A DNA stretch of 64,000 bases from Adiantum capillus-veneris (taxonomy: Eukaryota; Streptophyta; Polypodiopsida; Polypodiales; Pteridaceae), in assembly GCA_014529385.2 (NCBI GenBank), contig CM043944.1, positions 53,123,268 through 53,187,267 on the forward strand, given 5' to 3'. How positions within the stretch are numbered: position 1 is the first letter of the stretch; each line of letters starts with the position of its first letter. Under the pieces are notes generated by a model that worked only from the letters and a program-made list of their open reading frames with translations, was not told the DNA's origin and searched no databases. Of the stretch, positions 1-10,113 are shown one piece after another. Made by a program: the position numbers and the translations under genes.

Positions 1-690
1 ATGCTGGGTGGATTCGACACCTGAGAGGCGCAAAAGGTGCATAGAGGTGAGCACTCGTCAATAGAATCAACGCCTCCTCTAGCAGTTCAGCATAGCATCC
101 ATTTGACAAAGAAGCGCACAATTCCATGCAAAAATGCCATTATGAAGCGTTTGAGACAGCCAAGCCGCAATAATGGGACGATTTTTAGCATATCACAAGC
201 AGACACGTCAATGAAATTCCCAGCATATTCCAATTTTTTTCCCCTGCATTGGGGGTGGGTGCGTCCTCCTTTTGGTGACCGTGACGTTATTGGCCCCTCT
301 ACCCTAGAAGGTATGAATATGGTCTGTGAGTGATACTGATTCAAGTCGTTATTCTTTGTTTACAAGATGGTTGTGTGCCTTGCAAGACTTATGCAGGCCA
401 AAAATCAATATAGAACTAGCACAAGGTCCCACCCGACGTCTATGTGTGTGTGAGAATATCTAATCTCACACAATAACCACTCAAAAAGGGGGGAAAAAAG
501 AAAAAGAAGAATATAGAAGTGACATCAATCACCTCAAGCCCTTTTTTTTAGGAGAGTCATGGGCTGACTCATCCAAAAAGTTAGAACTGGAGGTTGGAAT
601 GTCGTTCCAAACTATAGATAGACTATTGAAGGGTCTGAATATAGATGGGCTATTGAAGGGTCGCATCATACATTTAGCTTAAATATAATC
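1..690. other. Noncoding, no gene recognised
   Basis: No recognisable coding sequence. The stretch is AT-rich plant intergenic sequence with a short internal echo of the phrase 'ctattgaagggtc' near 625-662. Nothing else can be supported. Confidence 0.6.
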
Positions 691-810
691 TTTGTAAATA
701 ACATGCACATTGCCAATTGGCCATTATCTACGTTCTTTATTGTTTGAATATTTGTAAATAACATGCACATTGCCAATTGGCCATTATCTACGTTCTTTAT
801 TGTTTGAATA
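691..810. repeat. Perfect 60-bp tandem duplication
   Basis: Bases 691-750 and 751-810 are identical 60-mers beginning tttgtaaataacatgc. The first five bases recur at 811-815. Perfect identity points to a recent duplication or an assembly artefact. Confidence 0.95.
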
Positions 811-1076
811 TTTGTTGAGCACAAAAAAGACAGCCAAAACAGTTGCCTCGCAAAAATATTTTCATAGGGGACAATCTATCGGTTTCCACGTGGGTTTGAG
901 GTGTGAGTTTCTTGAATGGACTTCACCCCTCCATTGGAAATGCATCATGCAACCTTTGTCTCAAATGTAGGAGCGGATACTATGCATCACCTTCAATGGC
1001 GACTAGGGCGTGATCTGCACGTTGCTGTGGCCAAAAAAAGCATGGCCATTAGGTCACACAAACACAAATACATATT

Positions 1077-1078
<2 letters not shown>

Positions 1079-1123
<45 letters not shown>

Positions 1124-1189
1124 CGTACACATGCAAGGACAAGTGAAAAGCGTGGACTGTAGTCCTTGTGGTACCTCTAAGAAGATGAC

Positions 1190-1253
<64 letters not shown>

Positions 1254-1397
1254 GGCACACACACACATCTTGAGATCAAGACTTGTTGAGTAGCATTTGG
1301 ATATCTACTTGGATTGTTCTTATGGAAATAAAAATTCTATTTTTCTTTCCTTCCCCCTAATGTCTCTCTCTCTATATATACTTAAGACTTAGTCAAG

Positions 1398-1460
<63 letters not shown>
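1079..1460. repeat. Cluster of GT, CT and CA microsatellites
   Basis: (GT)n at 1079-1117, (CT)n at 1194-1234 passing directly into (CA)n at about 1233-1252, and a second CT-to-CA compound tract at 1401-1460. Long apparent reading frames here are only dinucleotide repeats and are not genes. Confidence 0.95.
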
Positions 1461-1631
1461 TTGTGTTGACTTTTGGGCAGATGTTTGAGAACTCTCTCTA
1501 ATTAAACTTATAAGAAGGGAAAACTATAATAACCTTTGAGTGTGGCAGATTGGTTATCATAGTTCCCTCTTGAATACCAAGTAACACTTGTTAGGTAGAG
1601 CTTTGCTTTCTGTCGATGTGTTTTATAAAAC

Positions 1632-1737
1632 CTCTCTCTCTCTCTCTCTCTCTCTCCCCCAAAACTTCAAGTCTTGGTATATGTTGGAATTCTTTTTTTT
1701 TTTGGGTGGGTTGGAATTCTCTTTTCTTTCTTCTTCT

Positions 1738-1772
<35 letters not shown>
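1632..1772. repeat. CT microsatellites
   Basis: (CT)n tracts at about 1632-1656 and 1738-1772 flank an AT/GT-rich spacer. Confidence 0.9.
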
Positions 1773-1776
<4 letters not shown>

Positions 1777-1792
1777 CATTAATCTCCCTTTC

Positions 1793-2725
1793 CCTAAGGA
1801 TAAGTGTAAGTTCGTAGGGAGCTGTAATTATTTATACACGTTTGTGTGGTTGTGTGCATGTATCCCAAGCAAGGAGGATGGATTGTAGTCATTCTAATCA
1901 CTCTAGAAACTCTTCAAATTTTGACCTAGAAAGTGAAGAAGTTTTTATTATGTTTTTATTTATTTAAAATTATTTTTTGTATTTTTTTTTATTTTAAGAT
2001 TATTACGATTACAAAAATAATTTTGACAAGTCCTCTTCAAGAAACTCCCTCTCTCTCTTTCTCTCCCCCTCCACACCCCCCGCCCCACCCCGCCCAAAAA
2101 CACACACTCATGTTATCCTACCTGAGGTGCAAGTAATGTCAACCTAATTTTGAGAATGTTCAACTCTATTTATTTTACTGAAGCTACATCGTGCAATGTG
2201 CACATTGTACAATGATGCTCGAGCTCCCCAATGCAAGGTTTTACCTCAGCATTGCTTGCTAAGTAAAAGCATCCAGAGTAGCAATGCTAAGTAAAAGCAT
2301 CCAGAGTTGAGGGCCAGTTCTACATTTCGGTAGAAACGAAAAGGGGAGTTTCTTTATAACCTTCAAAAAGCAAAGTAGAGCCACCTTTTAAATCATGTTC
2401 CAAAAGAAAAGTGGAGTCACCCTTCAAGCTACACTTGGGTGGCCATCAATCTTTCTTTCCTTAAAAGGCAAAGTAGAGCCACCCTTTAAATGATCTTCCC
2501 AAAGAAAAAATGGAGTCACCCTTCAAGCTACACTAGGATGGCCATCAATCTTTCTTTCCCTAAGGATGAGCGCAAACTTGCAGAGAGCTGCAAATAAATT
2601 ATTTGTACATGTGTGTGTATGTGCGTGCATGCACATACATATAAGCAAGGAGGGTAGATTATAGTTCGCTTAATCACTCCAAGAACTCTTCAAATTTTGA
2701 CATAAAAAGTGGAGGAGTTTTAATG
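1793..2725 (+). repeat. Diverged direct repeats: ~160-bp pair around a ~97-bp tandem pair
   Basis: Bases 1793-1950 resemble 2561-2725: both run from 'ctaagga' through 'gcaaggagg' to 'actcttcaaattttgac' and 'gttttta'. Between them, 2366-2462 and 2463-2561 form a tandem pair sharing 'caaagtagagccacc' and 'ggccatcaatctttctttcc'. The copies are diverged by many substitutions. This is probably a noncoding transposon relic; no family is recognised. Confidence 0.7.
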
Positions 2726-2846
2726 TACACTAGTATGGCCGGCCGCCGATGGCAGCCTCTCCCTCCCTCTCTCGTACAGTGCTCAATGTCGCCATGGTCA
2801 CATGGCACACTGGCTAGAGCAAGCAAAGGGCCAAAATGATCGATGA

Positions 2847-3050
2847 GAGCAAATTGATACAAACTTGGTGGAGCTTAACTGTCTTCGAAAGGCCAAACTG
2901 GCCGATGAGAATACAATCTTCATGGATGTCTTCGACTACCTCGGGGTGGAGCAAATTGATACAAACTTAGTGGAGCTTAATTGTCTTCAAAAGGCCAAAA
3001 TGGCCGATGAGAATACAATCTTTGTGAATGTCCTCGACTACCTCGGGGTA
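2847..3050 (+). repeat. 102-bp tandem duplication that keeps reading frame
   Basis: Two copies with period 102 bp (2847-2948 and 2949-3050). In one + frame each copy gives a 34-residue unit containing VELNCL, KAK, ADENTIF and DYLGV. The open frame from 2865 to 3089 spans about two units and has no stop. The period is an exact multiple of three, and several changes between copies are conservative (L/M, D/N). It may be a scrap of a repeat-containing protein gene or chance. No family is recognised. Confidence 0.7.
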
Positions 3051-4682
3051 TGGTTCTCCTCCTCCTGGAACCTCCTTGGACATTTTTGATAGTATCTAGA
3101 GTTCGAGAAAAATGTGTCTCTGCTTATAAATATCGTGCCGTTTCAAATTTCTAAAACACCGGTTGAGAGCAAGGGGAAAAGAGGAAATTCCTTCCCAAAA
3201 TAAGAAAAAATAGTGCAAAAACCTAAAAAATAACCTAAAATTTCCTCTTGGCATATTCAATTCAAGGAAAGGAATTTTGTATGTTTAGAAAAATGATTTT
3301 TCTGGAACAATGATATTAGTATCGTAAAAGTTCACTCCGTTTTTGCGAACTGTGCTGACAGGACTCCCAACAGGTCGGCAAGGTGGTCAGACAGGTTTTT
3401 ACTTGGGCCCTTGCAAGTGACGATGGCCTGCACCTGTTCTTGAGCTCCTTCACCTCACGCAAAGGCCCACTTGCGATGCGGTAGCCTTCCACGACGCCCA
3501 TGAGGATGACCTGGCAAGCCCGGATGGCAGGCCAACTCATCTGAGCTACAGATTCACAAATCACCCATTGGAACTTTGCATGTGTATCGACCTATTGCCT
3601 GACAGCTGGAGGAGTAACCCTGGTAGAGCTTCGACATGTGTGAGGTTTTATGTGGAAGGAGGAGGTATTTCCTATGACCGATCAAGGTGAATGCCAGTGG
3701 CGGCAATCACCCACGGCTCAAGGTGGCGGAGAAGAGAACATGTGACGGGGCAGAGAAGGGGCTCTCGATGTGCGGGAAGGGGCTAATTGTGCTCAGGGAA
3801 GGTAGAGGAGCGCTGCAGCATCCCTAGTTGCTGCTCCACCGAGACCGTGGTTGTTGCGTCTTTGTAGAAGCTGCCAATAGAGAAAGGGTGAGAGCAGTAG
3901 TGATCAGAGCAAAGGTCCACACAGAGAGGACGGCGATGGCGAACGCACAAAGGGAGAGGGTATTAGCTGTAAGGAGAGATGGGGAGAGAGAGTGGGGTTT
4001 AAGTCCCATCATCATCCCGCAGTTTAAGAGTGGTATGGCCGTTTGTTTACCCGTAGTTGCTATGTATTCATCTGCATTGCTTTGCTGGCGTTGGTTGTCT
4101 TGCCACGTTGGTGCCACCAATATGGAGAGCAAGGGGTAGGCAAGGGCCATCCTCTCCTGGCTACAGGCATTTCCGACCACGTGAGACTAACTCCGCCTCC
4201 GGCGGAGTGGTTGCCTACAACGGCAGAAAGAAATCAAAGATAGGCTACACCTCACAATACACACAGAGTAATACAAAATGAAACGTTTATGTTGAGGTCC
4301 AACATTGTTGTTGGTGCAAGCAAGTTGAGAGTGAGCGTTAAGGAGGGGGCGGGCACAAATAGGATCATGAAGGCATCATTGAATGTGCAAAAATCCACCC
4401 AAGGTAGTGGAGCTACCTGCAAGGATCATGTACTTCCATGCTTCAGGCTTGTTCACTCCATAGGTAGCCCAAACCAGAATGAGATCTTCAGTAGAGCTTG
4501 GAATTGGGTTGAGAGCTCTCTTCTACATCTTTGTCCTTGCCATGTTTGTTGAGCCCTTCTACATTTTCCACGAGACGTGTATCGAACTCACGATCTCACT
4601 AATCGCAGGTAGTAGCCCTACCTCTACGATACACACGCATGCTTGCAAGCAAAGTGCTACCTATTAGTGATCACTTGAAAAC
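3051..4682. other. No supportable gene
   Basis: Several short overlapping open frames occur on both strands at 3316-4280, but none has a recognisable motif or splice continuity. GC content is somewhat higher at 3360-4220 than in the surroundings. Origin unknown. Confidence 0.4.
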
Positions 4683-5167
4683 GCTTTAAGGAGTTTATAT
4701 GTGGAAGTATGGATCCGATAGTTGCCATAGGAAAAAAGAAGAGCTCAAATGAGTGGAGACAGGCTTGTCTTGTCGTACTCACATCTTCCTGTGAGTAAAA
4801 CTATGTGGGCCCACCTCTTCAAGGAGTGCCCGACAATAAGTGGCCTAGCAAGCAAGCTTTGCAAGTGAGTCCAAAGGGTCTGGAAAATAGGGTTCTATAA
4901 TAACGATCTATTCTTAGGAGGAAAAGTAATAGAAAGCCAAGCACTGCTAATAGCTACTCAAACTGTTAGATTTTGCTTCTTCCAACACCTATAGTAGGCT
5001 AGAAATTGGAGGTTATTCGAGAAGGACACCTCGACAGTTAGCTTTAAGGAGTTTATATGTGGAAGTACGGATCCGATAATTGCCATAGTAAAAAAGAAGA
5101 GCTCAATTGAGTGGAGACAAGCTTGTCTTGCCGTACTCACATCCTCCTGTGAGTAAAACTATGTGGG
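4683..5167 (+). repeat. 127-bp direct repeat pair
   Basis: Bases 4683-4809 and 5041-5167 are about 93% alike. Both start gctttaaggagtttatatg and end aaaactatgtggg. The start-to-start distance is 358 bp. No coding content is visible. A small non-autonomous element or local duplication is possible. Confidence 0.85.
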
Positions 5168-5438
5168 TATTGACTCTTTGCTGTATCAAGTATCTCAAAG
5201 TTTGGTAGAGCTTCATACTACTTTGTAAATTTCTTGATATTTAATACAAATCATGCACTCAGAATTGTGAGTTTGAACACATCAATTAAACAAAAAACTA
5301 AAGGCAAACCTCATTACTTAGGAATTCGCACCTACGTCATTATTTTTGTATCTTAAGGCACTTTAATACCAATAAGATTGTTTCACTTGAAGCTTTGCCC
5401 ATCAACCACAGCATAAATCGGAATAACTCCTGAAAGAA

Positions 5439-5530
5439 ATCCATTACTCTTGCTTGATAAAAATTAAAACATGCTTAAAAATTAAAACATGCTTAAATCC
5501 ATTACTCTTGCTTGATAAAAATTAAAACAC
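5439..5530. repeat. Short tandem echo
   Basis: The phrase 'atccattactcttgcttgat' begins at 5439 and again at 5496, with a smaller repeat of 'aaaattaaaacatgctta' between. The flanking sequence at 5168-6174 shows no gene. Confidence 0.8.
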
Positions 5531-6172
5531 CAAAATTGAATGTAAATCAAATTGCACCACATTGCCTTTTTTTTTTAAAGAAGGGTACGTATTGTTGTAT
5601 TACCAGACTTTGAGTTACATGAGACGGGGGTTTAAACGATTTATCTTCTAGAAATTGAGTTGCATACATAAGATAAATTAAATTGTTTTCCAAGATTTAG
5701 AAACCTCACACTTGCAACTTAATTAAACGAATGCACTATTACTTATACCTCTTACACGATCATCTACACTCAAAGACAAATTTTTAGAGCCAAGGAAAAG
5801 CCGCAGTATCTGACAAGGCATTTACATCAACCAATTTTAATGGATGATGGTATCATCAAGCTATATCTGTGGCAAAGGCTAATATCATGGATTAAGCTCT
5901 CCCATAGCCTTGGTCTTCCTGTTCCCTCCCTTATTTGCACTTCGTGTTCATTCTTGGTTGCTCGCCAGGGAGGCTCAAAAGCCAGTTAGGCCATGTAAAA
6001 CATTAAAGAGCGACACCTGCACCAACAAACCTGTGCATTTCCATGAGCTAGGCTTCAAAATTGATTAAAATTTTTTTTGCTACAACTAAGGCCTTAACAG
6101 AAAGTTTTGAATAAGTACAGTCGATTGTTTGGCTCTTGCATGTGGAATCCAAAGAAGGTGGCTGAAGAAGGA

Positions 6173-6174
<2 letters not shown>

Positions 6175-6268
<94 letters not shown>
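6175..6268. repeat. (GA)47 microsatellite
   Basis: An uninterrupted GA dinucleotide tract of about 94 bases. Confidence 0.98.
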
Positions 6269-6270
<2 letters not shown>

Positions 6271-6980
6271 CACCCAATCGTCGGCCCAGATGATGGGAGG
6301 TTTTGACGTTGATGGAATTAATGGTGAGAACAGATCACCGGCCCAATGGGAGCTTGCTGGGCAGCGAACACGAGCTAGAGAGGTGGGTAGGCGAGGCAAC
6401 TTCATTAACCGAGCCTTGAGCCTTTCCCTCTGAACTTAACAAATTCAACTGTGGTGCTGCCCTGAATATTGGCTAACCAGAGTACGCCACACCGAGCTAT
6501 TCCATTGACAGGTGCACGTCCTAGTCCCAATGCAGAAACTATTTGAGAGGCGGGAGCAGTCCAAGAGCGAGATAAGCACCATGCAGTATCCTAAAAGCAA
6601 GAGAAGACATGGTGCGAGCAAGATCAGGGCTGGCCGAAGCAAAAGTAAGATCATGGGGTTAGATCGCTAGAGCAGCTAGAGCGAGAGGGGCCTGGGGCCA
6701 GAGTTACAGCAGGGCGATGGGAGAGGACAGCAGAAATAGCTTTGCTAGGGTAGTTGCAGCACCTCGACACCTGTGGCACCTCAACAACCCAGCTTGCGGA
6801 AAACTGCAGCACCTCGATAGTATCGGCAGAGCAGCTAAGGACACAGTGGTCACGTCGTGCAGATAGGAGTCACGATCGGATGGAGATAGCAAGAGACATG
6901 AGTGCGTCCCCGCAACTCAATGCAACTCTCCCGCTATTCGAGGCAATGCACTTAGTGCAGGGACGACGTCGGCTTGTCAA

Positions 6981-7248
6981 GGCATCCACGATCGACCCCC
7001 AATTGAAGGCGGGTGCTATGATGCTCCAAGAAAGGCAAGGGGGACTCGGGAGCCAAGAAGGCAGGGGGAGGCCCATGGTTGCAAGCATTTGCAGCCACGT
7101 GGAGCTCCCTTCTGTCTTTTTAATATAAGGCATCCACGATCGACCCCCAGTTGAAGGCGGGTGCTATGATGCTCCAAGAAAGGCAAGGGGGACTTGGGAG
7201 CCAAGAAGGCAGGGGGAGGCCCATGGTTGTCCCTTCTGTTCTTTTAAT
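6981..7248 (+). repeat. ~148-bp tandem duplication with deletion
   Basis: Bases 6981-7128 recur from 7129 to about 7248. Both copies begin ggcatccacgatcgaccccc. The second copy lacks about 27 bases after 'gcccatggttg'. No coding sequence is recognised in 6269-7839. Confidence 0.9.
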
Positions 7249-7839
7249 ATAGATATAAGATAAGATGGACATAAGTCTAACCATTGTAAACTTAATGTGA
7301 AGTAGACATTAATTAGTTGCTATCTAACTTCACAAACTCGGTGTGTTGGTAACCCGTTCCTGAACTTGATTTATGTCAAGAAACACTTTGTGCGTGCTAG
7401 CAAAGTGGTAAAGCATTTTCCTTGGAATTCGAAGGTTGTGTACTGAGTACTATAGTACTGTAGTGTAGACTCGATGTGAGCTCGGAAGTAAACTCGATGT
7501 GAACTAAGATCGCGGCAGGCCAGACATAATGCTACCATTCTAGATGTGTATCAAAATGCGTTACCATTCTAGTGGTAACGCATTGGTCTTGATATGGGGA
7601 GGTTGTGAGGTCGCGATGGCCCACGATCAACAATGATCTTGATCTAGGACCGTAGATCCCCTCTAAAAATTGAGGGTGTCAAATAGAGAGAGGTTTGGGG
7701 GTAGAAGGTCAATTATACTTGGAGGTGCCCAATGCGAGGTTACCTCAACATTTGTCGGTGAAGCATCAAAAGTTGAGGGCTCAATCTACATTGAGAAGCT
7801 CAAAAATGAGAAGATGGGAGTTTGTTCTCCTCCCCTTCC

Positions 7840-8660
7840 AAAGCCAGATTAATGCTTTTATGATCCCGTATATTGCTTTCCTCAGCCCCGTGCTCGAGAT
7901 GGATAAATGTAACTGGAAAGAATTCTTAAAACCAGTGAAAAGGTTTCTTTGGAAGAACAACACAAAAACCTCCCGGCCATGGCAGTGGGCTAGATGGGAG
8001 GTAGTTGCTCGCCCAGTAGACCAAGGAGGGCTCGGCATTAATAACCATGTATCACATGCTGAGGCCCTCCTGTGCCAAATTTATGGTCTCATTGGCTAAA
8101 CAGGACCAAGCTTGGGCTATCATGACTAAGGAAATGCTTGATGCAGGAAAACTGGGTTCGAAAGGGGGAAAGTGGAAGGGGGTTGTGATGCACGACAAAC
8201 TTCTCGCCCCAAAGTGGTCTTATCCTAGATGTGGTGGACTCTCAGGGGAGCTGATGAGGAAGTGCAAAAGTGCAGCTGAGGTTTTGGAATGGGGGGAAGT
8301 AACCAGATACTTTAAGAACTCCATTTTGCATTGGTCCCCTTGGCTCTCTAAAATATTGGGGCCACCGCAAAGCCCTATTGGATAGAAATGGCAAGGAATG
8401 TGAATAATAAGGGGCTCGTTCGACTAGAGCAATTCTGGGATGACAATAGGAAGTGTTGGAAAACTGTTGACTCTATAGCCATCCAATTCCAACTAAATGG
8501 CTTTGAGATCTTACTAGTCTACAGGGTGATGAAAGAGCTTGATAGGGTGGTGATGCCAATTTGTGAATCCAACTTCGAATGGGACGCTTGGAGATGGCCT
8601 GGGAGTAGCCTCTTTTGGAAAGCACACTCTAAAGGCATTTACCATGCATTAATGCACGAG
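7840..8660 (+). pseudogene. LINE (L1-type) reverse-transcriptase C-terminal remnant
   Basis: This is the region just after the RT domain of a plant L1-type LINE. The first frame (about 7840-8095) carries a W-rich segment (RFLWKN, WARWEVVARP) followed by GGLGINN, the usual 'WekvcrPkeeGGLGi' signature. The reading then shifts frame near 8095 and again near 8375, where YWIEMARNVNNKGLV and WDAWRWPGSSLFW follow. The same arrangement recurs at 46.5-47.9 kb on the same strand, so both come from one LINE family. The 5' part and endonuclease are absent and the piece is cut off before the zf-RVT region. Family identity rests on motif recognition only. Confidence 0.75.
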
Positions 8661-8797
8661 GCTAATTGGTGTAGCCCCCTCACCATTACCTCCTTTTTTT
8701 GTTGGTTTCCCACTCCCCTTTCTCACTTATGTTGTGATTTGCGTGTGTTGCCGGTTGTTGCCGTTGGTTCAACCCCAAACCGAGGTCTGTGTGTTCT

Positions 8798-8824
8798 CAC
8801 ACACACACACACACACACAGAGAA

Positions 8825-8860
<36 letters not shown>
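8798..8860. repeat. (CA)n followed by a 36-base poly-G run
   Basis: A CA tract at about 8798-8819, then 36 consecutive G from 8825 to 8860. This is the longest G homopolymer in the window. Confidence 0.95.
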
Positions 8861-8861
<1 letters not shown>

Positions 8862-8984
8862 ATGTGTTTGCGGTGTGGAACAAGGGTTGATTGGGAGTGG
8901 AATGAGTTGGAGATTTGTGAGACGTGTTCGTGTGAGTTGGTACACCAAGACGGGTGCCTACAAATGATTTTTTGTGCATTTTGA

Positions 8985-9215
8985 AGGTGAATCCCAGTGG
9001 ATTGGGGTGTTGTGTGTATTGGGACACATTAAATAGCATTTATGAGTCCAAGAGGCAAGTGGATTTAAGAGATGAACTTACAAAAACCAAGTCAAATCAA
9101 GGCGAGGATGCTATAAGCGTCATCAAGAGGGTGAAGGATCCAACAACAACCAAGATTAGCCAACTTATGATGATAACTCATTTACATATGGTAGAGAAAG
9201 CTATCATTTAGAGTT
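8985..9215 (+). pseudogene. Copia gag remnant
   Basis: An open stretch with TLNSIYESKRQVDL and LRDELTKTKSNQGED followed by VIKRVKD fits the UBN2-type gag of plant copia elements (a helical region ending in a short 'elt.lk...ge' segment). The N-terminal half is missing. From 9216 to about 9500 no clear CCHC knuckle was seen. Confidence 0.55.
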
Positions 9216-9499
9216 AGAGAAAGAGCAAGAGATAGAGGAAGCTACCATTCCATACAATGCTTGAAAATCTCAAGGTATGGGCTTCTTGCTAATAATTGCA
9301 AGAGCAACCAAGCTAATTGGAAGGAAAAAGCACCCAATCACATGGATGGAGAAGATGGAGAAGGAAGCTGACGTTGCTTCCAAGAGGATACATCACTACT
9401 ATTTTTGGATGAGTTGGTAACTCATAACAAAGAAGAACCATGGTGATGGGCCCACATGACCTCACATGCTAAATACTTTTCTAACTCAGATGATACCCA

Positions 9500-9900
9500 C
9501 AATGGACATATATACATAGTAGATAGTACTCCTAATACTATTGCAGGGAAAGAAGACATACCCATTCAATTGCGCACAGGGATTTGAAGAAAACTCTTAG
9601 CAATGTTCTCTTGCTACCATCCCTTACAAAGAATTTACTCTCAGTTGGAGCTATGACAAAGAAAGGTCTCAAAGCGGAGTTTGAAGGCGGCCAATGCCTC
9701 ATTAGAGACCCAAATAATCACTAAAAAGTGATTTCCAAAGGGAAGAAGCATGAGACACACTTAAACTTGGAAGGAGCACTCTCAACATTTTCAACTTTTG
9801 ATGGTGGACAATCAACCTCTCTCACACCTGCATAGTTATGACATAAGAGGTATGGACATTTAAACTTCAATAATGTGTGTATGCTAAAGAGTCAAGGCAT
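9500..9900 (+). pseudogene. Copia protease-end and GAG-pre-integrase remnant
   Basis: In mixed frames this stretch reads PSLTKNLLSVGAMTKKGL, the region just after the copia protease, then FEGGQCLI. Near 9840-9900 it reads HKRYGHLNFNN, the conserved zinc-binding GAG-pre-integrase motif. Frames are broken by stops and indels; no catalytic DSG could be placed. Confidence 0.75.
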
Positions 9901-10113
9901 CATTTTGGGCATTCAACCTTACAAAGGATTGTAAAAGTATGTGAAGCATGTTGTCTAGGAAAGCATTCTAGAAGCAAGTTCCCAAGGAGCAAAACTAGAG
10001 CATTTGGAACAATTAATTTGATCCATGCTGATGTGTCTGAATTAGCCCGCACTCCCTTAACTGGTGGGCACACTTATTATGTGAGTTTCACGACGCATGA
10101 TTACTCAAGATAT
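9900..10113 (+). pseudogene. Copia integrase, N-terminal part
   Basis: CEACCLGKHSRSKF supplies the second half of the zinc-binding site, and INLIHADVSELART opens the rve catalytic core; the D of HADV is the expected first catalytic aspartate. The frame reaches THDYSRY and stops exactly where the solo LTR begins at 10114. The core continues at 12706 with TWSYF, giving the family motif DYSRYTW when the insert is removed. Confidence 0.85.

Noticed and set aside
1076-1289. Open frames made of (SL)n, (RE)n and (TH)n residues here and in other CT/GA/CA tracts (6086-6433, 21913-23162, 37849-38128, 48824-49353)
   Set aside because: They are translations of dinucleotide microsatellites with no stop by composition, not genes.
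3316-4281. Cluster of 60-118 codon frames on both strands
   Set aside because: No motif, no splice continuity, and overlapping frames on opposite strands; composition-driven.
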